Positions 1 to 5,473 of a stretch of DNA of 5,473 bases are shown in pieces; position 1 is the stretch's first letter; each line of letters opens with the position of its first letter. The notes under the pieces are model-generated. The model searched no databases. It saw nothing but the letters and a program-made list of their open reading frames with translations, and was not told the origin of the DNA. Source of the DNA: Hungatella sp. UBA5982 (GTDB lineage Bacteria > Bacillota > Clostridia > Lachnospirales > Lachnospiraceae); NCBI GenBank assembly GCA_002429965.1, contig DJBG01000119.1, positions 16,771 to 22,243 on the forward strand, in the 5' to 3' direction. The position numbers were made by a program, and so were the translations under genes.

Positions 1-351
1 GGTAATACCATTAGGGAGGGCTATAAACTGAATTATCCTTCTCACGTTGTACTTGCAGGAGCACCAAAGGAACAGGACAGCTTTTTATGGACAGACCGGA
101 AAAATGTGATTGTGGAGACGGTGAAGATGGCGGAAGATAAAAATGGAATCATCATCCGGCTGTACGAAAGCGAAAACACAAAGACTACGGCAATGCTTAC
201 CTTTGGCATGGATAACAGGTTGCTGACGGTGACCGAGTGCAATCTCATGGAGGAACCGGTTGTGGGTGCGGTAGAGAAAACAGAGGACGGGTTTACCTTT
301 ACCATCAAGCCCTTTGAGATTAAGACATATAGAGTGAATCTGGATAAGTGA
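1..351 (+). CDS. Alpha-mannosidase (GH38), C-terminal end only, 5' truncated by window
   Basis: The open frame enters at base 1 and ends at a TGA (349-351), giving the last 116 residues of a larger protein. The fragment has the look of the C-terminal beta-sandwich of glycoside hydrolase family 38: a VIVETVKMAED segment (about residues 35-45 of the fragment), then GIIIRLYES, later a CNLMEE segment, and the ending PFEIKTYRV. These correspond to the family's typical 'vetvK.aeD..g.ilRlyE', 'dllE' and 'pfEIkTfr' blocks. The catalytic domain (zinc site and nucleophile Asp) lies outside the window, so activity cannot be judged. GH38 enzymes remove alpha-linked mannose from N-glycan or mannan oligosaccharides; bacterial ones are usually cytoplasmic. 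It sits 70 bp upstream of a beta-mannosidase on the same strand, which supports the assignment and an operon. A methionine at 106-108 is internal, not a start. Confidence 0.85.
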   Translation, partial: GNTIREGYKLNYPSHVVLAGAPKEQDSFLWTDRKNVIVETVKMAEDKNGIIIRLYESENTKTTAMLTFGMDNRLLTVTECNLMEEPVVGAVEKTEDGFTFTIKPFEIKTYRVNLDK

Positions 352-421
352 GGAAGAAAACATGAACGGGCTCTTTCAAAATCAAAGCCTTGTGCCTATA
401 AGGATGGGGAGGCAGTTTTAG

Positions 422-2875
422 ATGAATAAAATATTATTAAATCAGGGGTGGAGACTGGATTATGAAGGAGAGACGTTAAATACGCAGATTCCTTTTTCCC
501 TCTATTACGATTTGCTGAACCATAAGCGTATCGATGATCCCTTTTACCGGGATAATGCAACCCTTCTGACAAGCTTGTCGGAAAAGGATTATACCTATCG
601 GAATGACTTTGCATTTATAGAAGAAATCGACGAGAGAAAGCAGTACTTTTTGCATTTTGACCGGGTAGACACCATTTCTAACGTTTACTTAAATGATATT
701 CATGTGGGTTATACTGACAATATGTTCTATACCTTTGAGTTTCCTGTGAATCACGCGCTGAAAAAAGGAACGAACCATCTGCGGGTGGAATTTGAATCCC
801 CCATTCACTATATGAATGGGCAGATTGAAAAAAATGGAAGAATCCCCTGCAACACCGATACTTTGGACGGATTTCCCTATCTGAGAAAATCCAGCTGCAT
901 GTCCGGCTGGGACTGGGCGCCCCGCCTGCCTGACATGGGGATTTATAAGGAAGCATCTATTGTGGTGGTGGAAAAGGGACGTCTGTCCAATGTCCATATC
1001 CGCCAGCAGCATATGGATGGGCGGGTTACCTTAAACCTGTTTACCGAGCATGAAATCAATGGAGCGATGACCGGAGACGTAGATAAGATAGAGACGATCG
1101 TAAGGATTACCGACCCTGAGGGCAGGCTGAATATCTATGAGAACAGCCCGGATAACATAGAAATTGAAAATCCCAGACTTTGGTGGCCCAACGGTCTTGG
1201 GGATCAGCCTCTTTACCAGGTGGAGGTTGAGCTTTATATTGGAGGAGAACTCCAGGATGTGTATAGCACGTGTATTGGTCTTCGCACCATGACTATGGCG
1301 GTTGAGAAGGATGAGTGGGGAGAGAGCTTTGCCCATGAAGTAAATGGAGTTAAGGTTTTTGCCATGGGGGCGGATTATATTCCCGAAGACTGCCTGGTTC
1401 CCCGGGTAAACAGGGAGACAACAAAGAAATTGCTGACCCAGTGTATACGGGCCAACTACAATGCAGTCCGGGTATGGGGCGGCGGTTACTATCCGGATGA
1501 TTACTTTTTTGATCTTTGTGATGAGATGGGACTGATCGTTTGGCAGGATGGCATGTTCTGCTGCTCTACCTATCTGCTGACTCCGGAATTTGAGGAGAAT
1601 ATTACAAAAGAACTGGTTCAAAATGTGAGAAGGCTGCGCCATCACGCCTGTCTGGGGCTCTGGAGCGGAAATAATGAGCTGGAAGAGCTGATCCTTGCAG
1701 GAGAGTATGGAAGTTTTGAGGAAACTGTGTCTCTGCGCGCAGATTACATCAAGATATTTGAATATATCATTCCTAAAATCATTAAGCGGGAAGATCCGGA
1801 CACCTTCTACTGGCCTTCAAGCCCTTCCTCAGGAGGCGGTTATGATTTTCCCAATGACCCTGATCGCGGAGATTCACATTACTGGGCGGTATGGCACGGG
1901 TTCAAGCCTTTTACGGAATACCGCAAACAGATGTTTCGCTATGCTTCGGAATTTGGCTTTGAAGCAATGCCGGCGTATAAGACCATTGAAAGCTTTACCG
2001 GCGAGGAGGACCGGAATTTGTTCTCTTATGTGATGGAGCGCCACCAGAGAAGCAATATGGGCTACGCCAAGATGATGAACTACATGGCTCAGACCTTTTT
2101 ATATCCAACCGATTTAAAAACATTGGTTTATGCATCCCAGTTAATGCAGGGAGAAGCTATGAAGTATGGGGTGGAACATTGGCGTCGTCACCGGGGGTGT
2201 TGTATGGGAGCTATTGTATGGCAGTTAAATGATTGCTGGCCGGTAACTTCCTGGTCCTCCATTGACTATTTCGGACGATGGAAAGCGCTTCATTATTATG
2301 AGAAAAGGTTCTTTGCTCCCATTATGATTTCCTGTGAAGAAGAGGGGCAGCTTTCCCAGAATCCCAATATTAATACACGTCCTTATCCGTTAGAGAAAAG
2401 CTTTCAACTGAATGTGGCCAATGAGACCCTGAATGAGCAGTTGGTGAAAGTGCGATATTCTCTGCGCAATGCCAAATCAGAAATAATTGGAAAAGAAATG
2501 ATCGTTGAAAGGAAAGTCTCTGCAATGAGCACCATATGGATGGATAAGGTAGATTGTTCGGAGGCCAGTCTTTATGAGGATCATGTACACTTTGCCTGTG
2601 AACAGGACGGAGTGGTGATTTCTGAGGGGACAGCCATTTTTACCATGCCCAAATTCTACCGATATGAACAACCGGAACTTTCATGGCGCATGGATGGGGC
2701 AGACATCATCATTACGGCAGAGGCATATGCCAAATCAGTTGAGATTCTCAATGAAAATGAGGATCTGGTTCTTACCGATAATTATTTTGATATGGAGGCA
2801 GGAGAAAAGCGGGTGAGCATTATCAGCGGTTCGCTTAAGGGACTGCGTCTGAGAAGTGTTTATGATATCCGGTAA
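422..2875 (+). CDS. Beta-mannosidase (GH2), complete, cytoplasmic
   Basis: This 817-residue protein has the full glycoside hydrolase family 2 beta-mannosidase layout and hydrolyses terminal beta-D-mannose, for example from Man-beta-1,4-GlcNAc or manno-oligosaccharides. Residues about 1-175 form the N-terminal sugar-binding jelly roll (WDWAP at 163-167), about 185-290 an Ig-like domain (WWPNG at 254-258), about 295-640 the TIM barrel, and the rest a C-terminal beta domain. In the barrel are MGADYIPED (315-323), VWGGGYY (351-357), the acid/base WSGNNE with E419, the nucleophile SEFGFE with E510, and WQLNDCWPVTSW (600-611). The 91-residue gap between the two glutamates is normal for the family. 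No signal peptide is visible, so the substrate is presumably imported. The ATG is preceded by GGGGAGG (406-412), 9 nt away. The gene follows an alpha-mannosidase in the same direction. Substrate specificity (N-glycan core versus plant mannan) cannot be told from sequence alone. Confidence 0.95.
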   Translation: MNKILLNQGWRLDYEGETLNTQIPFSLYYDLLNHKRIDDPFYRDNATLLTSLSEKDYTYRNDFAFIEEIDERKQYFLHFDRVDTISNVYLNDIHVGYTDNMFYTFEFPVNHALKKGTNHLRVEFESPIHYMNGQIEKNGRIPCNTDTLDGFPYLRKSSCMSGWDWAPRLPDMGIYKEASIVVVEKGRLSNVHIRQQHMDGRVTLNLFTEHEINGAMTGDVDKIETIVRITDPEGRLNIYENSPDNIEIENPRLWWPNGLGDQPLYQVEVELYIGGELQDVYSTCIGLRTMTMAVEKDEWGESFAHEVNGVKVFAMGADYIPEDCLVPRVNRETTKKLLTQCIRANYNAVRVWGGGYYPDDYFFDLCDEMGLIVWQDGMFCCSTYLLTPEFEENITKELVQNVRRLRHHACLGLWSGNNELEELILAGEYGSFEETVSLRADYIKIFEYIIPKIIKREDPDTFYWPSSPSSGGGYDFPNDPDRGDSHYWAVWHGFKPFTEYRKQMFRYASEFGFEAMPAYKTIESFTGEEDRNLFSYVMERHQRSNMGYAKMMNYMAQTFLYPTDLKTLVYASQLMQGEAMKYGVEHWRRHRGCCMGAIVWQLNDCWPVTSWSSIDYFGRWKALHYYEKRFFAPIMISCEEEGQLSQNPNINTRPYPLEKSFQLNVANETLNEQLVKVRYSLRNAKSEIIGKEMIVERKVSAMSTIWMDKVDCSEASLYEDHVHFACEQDGVVISEGTAIFTMPKFYRYEQPELSWRMDGADIIITAEAYAKSVEILNENEDLVLTDNYFDMEAGEKRVSIISGSLKGLRLRSVYDIR

Positions 2876-3174
2876 ATAACTATATGTTTATTGCGGAGAC
2901 AGAGCGCGGGGAATGGAATTTTGGAAACGAAACTTGTATTGAAAGTGGTGTGAGTAAAGTAGTTTATAAACAAAGTAAATCGGTGCCGGGATTTGTGTCC
3001 TGGCATCGATTTGTCTGCTAACGTATTGCGGGCTATACAACGGTTCTTAAATACAATTCTATCAGCAAATCTGCCTGAATCATAAGAAATGTCCGGGAAG
3101 TAATATCATAATTTTTATACATATTAACGGATCCTGTCCGCCATAAATTCCAGGTCTGAAATATCGATCATATT
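2876..3174. other. Intergenic region between convergent genes
   Basis: This 299-bp gap separates the 3' ends of the beta-mannosidase (+) and the serine hydrolase (-). It holds one strong hairpin at 2977-3012. No convincing gene was found. The only open frames are short and lack ribosome binding sites: 45 codons on + at 2884-3021, running through the hairpin, and 29 codons on - at 3033-3122. The stretch from about 3040 to 3170 is A+T-rich and without recognisable repeats, apart from a weak AT-only 6-bp inverted repeat next to the hydrolase stop codon. Confidence 0.6.
2977..3012 (+). terminator. Probable transcription terminator of the mannosidase operon
   Basis: Arms AAATCGGTGCCGGGA (2977-2991) and TCCTGGCATCGATTT (2998-3012) pair over 15 positions around a TTTGTG loop. 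Thirteen pairs are Watson-Crick and two are G-U, so the stem is unbroken in + strand RNA. In the - strand RNA those two positions become A-C mismatches, so the hairpin appears selected for + transcription. It lies 101 bp beyond the beta-mannosidase stop. The T-run after it is modest (ATTTGTCT), so efficiency is uncertain. On the - strand the hairpin is followed by TACTTTGTTTA, so it may also work weakly for the convergent hydrolase operon. Confidence 0.65.
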
Positions 3175-4185
3175 TTATTTCTGCAGACCTTCTAAAATCG
3201 AAAGCCCAATTTTTTTATCAGAATTAATGCCCAGCCTATAATTAGCCAATACAACAGAAGCGGCCTTTTTGCCCTTATCTATCGCCAGATAAGAACTGAA
3301 GCAGCCTGTTCCTCCGCCATGTTCCATGATATAGTTATTCTCCTGGCGCAGCCACCAAGCAAGTCCCATCTCATAATTTTGGGGCCCTCTTCCGTGTTTT
3401 TGGTGGCAGAGCATGAAATAAGGCTTTTCCTCATACATATTTAACTTTGCATAAGCCAGCAGATCTTCTGCCGTTGAGCTAATGGCTCCGGCCGGTGCTA
3501 TAAGGTTATGTTTGTCCCAATGCCAATTCCCTAACTTCTGATTTTTTGTGCCAAATCCAAGTAAATTTTTATTATGATTTGTACCTAAATAAGTATGGCT
3601 TAAACCAAGTTCATCAGATAAAAAATCATTCATGGTATCCCAATAGCCTCTGCCGGAAACGACACCTGTTGCATAACCAAGCAATGAATATCCAAAATTA
3701 GAATATTTCCATTTATAGTCTGTATCGCTTAACCTGCTCTTGTGGATAAGCATTTTCATTTTGTCTAAATCCATTCGCAGTGGATTTACTCCCTGATTTT
3801 TCCCCAATATCATATCGATAGTCAAATTTAAATATTCTCTTTGGCTAAAAGGATATATGAGGGAATACCCCGCCGTATGGGTAGCAATACGCCGTAATGT
3901 GGGATAGTAGTTATTTGCATTCAGCCCTGCAATATATTTCTGAATGGAATCATTTAACTGCATTTTATTTTCAAAAATATAGTTTGACAGAAGAGAAGCC
4001 GTAAAAGTTTTTGTTATGGAGCCGATTTCATATGTGTGGCTCTCAGCGGCGGTCTCACCATGTTCACCAAAAACTCTAATCGCAGTATTCCCTTCTTTAA
4101 AAAAGCCTACAGTCAGCTTGATATGCTTTTTTCCATTGCAGGTTTTATTGATTAAGTCCATTGTCTGTGAATCCAATTGAAACAT
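3175..4185 (-). CDS. Serine beta-lactamase-fold hydrolase (class C / AmpC-like family)
   Basis: This 336-residue protein carries the motifs of the beta-lactamase / D-alanyl-D-alanine peptidase superfamily (the PF00144 type). The nucleophile motif is S56-I-T-K59, the second is Y161-S-N163, and the third is H289-G-G291 in place of KTG. Family-typical segments ATHTAGYS (101-108), PAGAISSTAEDL (231-242) and YEMGLAWW (271-278) are also present. Members include class C beta-lactamases, esterases and peptide hydrolases; the HGG third motif and small size do not point to a true AmpC. No signal peptide or membrane segment is visible at the N-terminus (MFQLDSQTMD), so a cytoplasmic enzyme is likely and a penicillin-resistance role is doubtful. 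The ATG has AGGGGG (4193-4198) 7 nt upstream. The gene starts 16 bp after the MarR stop, so the two are probably co-transcribed and the hydrolase is controlled by that repressor. The substrate is unknown. Confidence 0.88.
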   Translation of the reverse strand: MFQLDSQTMDLINKTCNGKKHIKLTVGFFKEGNTAIRVFGEHGETAAESHTYEIGSITKTFTASLLSNYIFENKMQLNDSIQKYIAGLNANNYYPTLRRIATHTAGYSLIYPFSQREYLNLTIDMILGKNQGVNPLRMDLDKMKMLIHKSRLSDTDYKWKYSNFGYSLLGYATGVVSGRGYWDTMNDFLSDELGLSHTYLGTNHNKNLLGFGTKNQKLGNWHWDKHNLIAPAGAISSTAEDLLAYAKLNMYEEKPYFMLCHQKHGRGPQNYEMGLAWWLRQENNYIMEHGGGTGCFSSYLAIDKGKKAASVVLANYRLGINSDKKIGLSILEGLQK

Positions 4186-4201
4186 CGCAATTCCCCCTGT
4201 T

Positions 4202-4753
4202 TCAGCGATCTCTTCTTCGCCTAAATTCTTCTAAAGCTCTTGTCTGTAAGTCGGAATAATCGCCTTCTATACGCTGGCCTGCGTCGTCTTCAAAACCAGA
4301 AAATTCCTCCCCGTCAAAGCAGTGAAGCTTCATTAACAACTGCCATAATGTTTCCAATTCTTTTTCGTTAAATCCATGAAAGATATCCGCCATAAAGACA
4401 GTGCCGCTTTCCGCACTTTCTACCATTGCCTGTAAACCAGATTCCGTTACCTTAATATTCACAGCCCGTTTATCAATATCGCTGCTTGATATTGCTATAT
4501 AGCCTTTTTTCTCAATGGTGGTGAGCAATTGATTCGCGTTTTGTTTAGTAGTGCCCAATTTTTTAGCTATATTTTTAACTGTTGTTTCCTCTTGTGGTAA
4601 ATGCAGGATCGCCAGTATAGCCATGTACTGTCTTGCGGTTAGTTTCTTGAAATATTTATCAGCCTGTTTTTCAAGTTTATTGGAGGCAGACATAAGCGTT
4701 GCATACGCTTGCTGCATCAAAAAAAGTTCTTGTAGTTCTTTCGAGTAGTCCAC
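4202..4753 (-). CDS. MarR-family winged-helix transcriptional regulator
   Basis: This 183-residue protein has the MarR fold. A long first helix is followed by LTARQYMAILAIL (38-50), the helix-turn-helix from about 57 to 86 (TVKNIAKKLGTTKQNANQLL), and the beta wing with D92-I-D-K-R96 leading to VTESG (102-106), matching the family's 'D.R....LT..G' pattern. The C-terminal dimerisation helices are around 108-145. Such proteins are dimeric repressors that release DNA on binding small phenolic, antibiotic-like or oxidised ligands; the ligand here is unknown. The start is GTG (4753-4751), chosen because AGGAGGT (4764-4758) lies 4 nt upstream and no in-frame ATG fits. The protein is longer than the usual 140-150 residues: residues about 147-183 form an extra tail, acidic at first (EEFSGFEDD) and ending in a basic EEFRRRRDR. 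Two 18-bp palindromes flank its promoter, indicating autorepression together with the downstream hydrolase. Confidence 0.93.
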   Translation of the reverse strand: MDYSKELQELFLMQQAYATLMSASNKLEKQADKYFKKLTARQYMAILAILHLPQEETTVKNIAKKLGTTKQNANQLLTTIEKKGYIAISSSDIDKRAVNIKVTESGLQAMVESAESGTVFMADIFHGFNEKELETLWQLLMKLHCFDGEEFSGFEDDAGQRIEGDYSDLQTRALEEFRRRRDR

Positions 4754-4775
4754 AGCGACCTCCTGGTTTATTGAT

Positions 4776-4793
4776 TAGTCAATACATTGACTA
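4776..4793. promoter_or_regulatory. MarR operator 1 (18-bp palindrome over the transcription start)
   Basis: TAGTCAATACATTGACTA has perfect 8-bp arms around a 2-bp centre. It lies just downstream of the -10 box of the MarR promoter and covers the predicted transcription start, so a bound dimer would block initiation. A further TTGATTA half-site overlaps its left edge (4771-4777). The size and symmetry suit a MarR dimer. Binding is inferred, not shown. Confidence 0.8.
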
Positions 4794-4798
4794 GTTTC

Positions 4799-4827
4799 AG
4801 TATAGCAAAATGCTGGTTATTAGTCAA
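4799..4827 (-). promoter_or_regulatory. Sigma-A-type promoter of the marR-hydrolase operon
   Basis: Read on the - strand, TTGACT (4827-4822) serves as -35 and TATACT (4804-4799) as -10, separated by exactly 17 bp (4821-4805). Each hexamer differs from consensus at one position. The expected start is about 4792, giving a leader of about 38 nt before the GTG. The -35 lies inside operator 2, and the start site lies inside operator 1. Confidence 0.8.
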
Positions 4828-4838
4828 TGTATTGTCTA
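4821..4838. promoter_or_regulatory. MarR operator 2 (18-bp imperfect palindrome over the -35)
   Basis: TAGTCAATGTATTGTCTA has 8-bp arms with one mismatch around a 2-bp centre. Its reverse complement matches operator 1 at 17 of 18 positions, so the same protein should bind both. It contains the -35 hexamer of the MarR promoter. The two operator centres are 45 bp apart, a little over four helical turns. Confidence 0.78.
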
Positions 4839-5055
4839 TTTATTTTTATTATATATTGAACCCGGTGATAATATTGGCAATAAAAGGCATGATACACTAT
4901 GCACATGGGAATAATACGTTCGTATGCCCTATGATCAATCCAAACTATAGTCTTAAGAAATTCTTAATGATTTATCATGGAAAAAATCAAAATCAACCCA
5001 ATACATAATGGTAAAATCATACATAACTGACTTTAAGAGAAAGGAATTAAAATCT
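4839..5055. other. Divergent intergenic region upstream of the VanR-like gene
   Basis: This 217-bp A+T-rich stretch lies between the MarR control region and the response regulator start. A TCTTAA-based box is at 4951-4973. A small inverted repeat ATACG-TT-CGTAT is at 4914-4925. A possible -10 (CATAAT, 5004-5009) has no good -35 at the right distance, as is common for promoters that need an activator. The ribosome binding site AAAGGAA (5040-5046) precedes the ATG at 5056. I see no credible gene; the open frame through 4787-5008 begins at a TTG inside operator 1 and has no ribosome binding site. Confidence 0.5.
4951..4973 (+). promoter_or_regulatory. Candidate response-regulator binding box (autoregulation of VanR-like gene)
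   Basis: Two 11-bp units, TCTTAAGAAAT (4951-4961) and TCTTAATGATT (4962-4972), stand head to tail with 8 of 11 matches. An 11-bp direct repeat is the usual spacing for OmpR/PhoB-family regulators such as VanR. The same bases also form a perfect interrupted palindrome, TTAAGAA-A-TTCTTAA (4953-4967). The box is 83-105 bp upstream of the response regulator ATG, suitable for activation of its own promoter. Which protein binds is inference. Confidence 0.45.
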
Positions 5056-5473
5056 ATGCAGGAAAAAATACTTGTCGTTGATGACGAGCATGAGATTTCA
5101 GATTTGATAGAACTCTATTTACAAAATGAAAATTATTCGGTATTTAAGTTTTATACCGCAAAAGAGGCTCTTGCCTGCATTGAGACTACGGAGCTTGATA
5201 TTGCTATTTTGGACATCATGCTGCCGGATATGAGCGGTTTTGCACTCTGCCAGAAGATTAGGGAGAAGCATGCCTACCCGATCATCATGCTGACAGCCAA
5301 GGACCAGGAGATTGATAAGATTACCGGGCTCACCCTGGGAGCTGATGATTATATTACAAAACCGTTTCGTCCGTTGGAGTTGGTAGCGCGGGTAAAGGCA
5401 CAGCTGCGACGCTATAAAAAGTACAATTCGGCTCAAGCAAATGCATCCGAAGAAAATGTTATTGTGCATTCCG
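5056..5473 (+). CDS. vanR-like: VanR-like OmpR-family response regulator, 3' truncated by window
   Basis: The visible 139 residues comprise a complete receiver domain (about 4-118) and the start of the linker; the expected winged-helix DNA-binding domain is beyond the window. The acidic pocket D9-D10, phosphoacceptor D53 (LDIMLPD), T80 and K102 (TKPF) are all present, so phosphorylation by a partner kinase is expected. The sequence resembles enterococcal VanR from memory, including the openings ILVVDDEHEI and NENYSVFKFYTAKEAL, the segment DKITGLTLGADDYITKPFRP, ARVKAQLRRYKK, and ENVIVHS where the window ends. VanR, with kinase VanS, switches on D-Ala-D-Lac or D-Ala-D-Ser vancomycin-resistance genes, but VanR-like regulators also occur without them in Clostridia. 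The ATG follows AAAGGAA (5040-5046). A kinase gene should come next if the usual order holds. Confidence 0.88.
   Translation, partial: MQEKILVVDDEHEISDLIELYLQNENYSVFKFYTAKEALACIETTELDIAILDIMLPDMSGFALCQKIREKHAYPIIMLTAKDQEIDKITGLTLGADDYITKPFRPLELVARVKAQLRRYKKYNSAQANASEENVIVHS

Noticed and set aside
1031..1645. 204-codon open frame on the - strand inside the beta-mannosidase
   Set aside because: It lies wholly antisense to well-conserved GH2 coding sequence including the catalytic region, shows no recognisable domain, and is a shadow of the real gene.
1695..2033. 112-codon + strand frame inside the beta-mannosidase
   Set aside because: It overlaps the nucleophile region of the GH2 gene in another frame and has no domain or separate ribosome binding site.
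2884..3021. 45-codon + strand frame after the beta-mannosidase
   Set aside because: No ribosome binding site, and the frame reads straight through the terminator hairpin.
4776..4838. The two inverted 18-bp repeats as ends of a small transposable element
   Set aside because: Only 27 bp lie between them, there is no target-site duplication, and their placement on promoter elements fits operators.
4832..4857. Divergent + strand promoter (TTGTCT at 4832-4837 with TATATT at 4852-4857)
   Set aside because: The spacer is only 14 bp, too short for a normal sigma-A promoter, so MarR control of the VanR-like gene is not supported.
4787..5008. 73-codon + strand frame in the intergenic region, with a hydrophobic start
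   Set aside because: It would begin at a TTG within MarR operator 1, has no ribosome binding site, and spans the promoter, both operators and the TCTTAA box; a regulatory reading explains the DNA better.
5119..5469. 116-codon - strand frame opposite the response regulator
   Set aside because: It is antisense to a clear VanR-like receiver domain and has no recognisable features.

Overview
The window reads as chromosome of a low-to-mid GC Firmicute, most likely a gut-type Clostridia/Lachnospiraceae member. The evidence is strong AGGAGG-like ribosome binding sites, an intracellular glycosidase operon for mannose-containing glycans, a VanR-type response regulator and A+T-rich intergenic DNA. The taxonomic call is inference; no rRNA or other marker is present.

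Positions 1-2875 (+ strand) hold the end of a glycan-degradation operon: the C-terminal part of a GH38 alpha-mannosidase, then after 70 bp a complete GH2 beta-mannosidase (817 aa) with both catalytic glutamates. An alpha- and a beta-mannosidase without secretion signals fit cytoplasmic dismantling of imported N-glycan or mannan oligosaccharides: alpha-mannoses would be trimmed first, then the beta-linked mannose. A 15-bp hairpin at 2977-3012, whose two G-U pairs are intact only in the + strand RNA, probably ends this transcript.

Positions 3175-4753 (- strand) hold a two-gene operon: a MarR-family repressor (GTG start, strong Shine-Dalgarno) followed 16 bp later by a serine beta-lactamase-fold hydrolase (SITK / YSN / HGG motifs, no signal peptide). 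The control region is unusually legible. A -35 TTGACT and -10 TATACT with a 17-bp spacer are bracketed by two near-identical 18-bp palindromes, one over the -35 and one over the predicted start of transcription. This is the layout expected for MarR autorepression of the whole operon.

Positions 4754-5055 are regulatory, ending in a TCTTAA-based tandem/palindromic box. At 5056 a + strand gene begins that closely resembles enterococcal VanR (receiver domain intact, D53 phosphoacceptor). It runs off the window, so whether it belongs to a vancomycin-resistance cluster or is a stand-alone VanRS-like sensor system cannot be decided here.

No CRISPR array, tRNA, rRNA, insertion sequence or other clearly new system was seen. 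The items most worth following are the paired MarR operators with their hydrolase and the VanR-like regulator with its upstream box.
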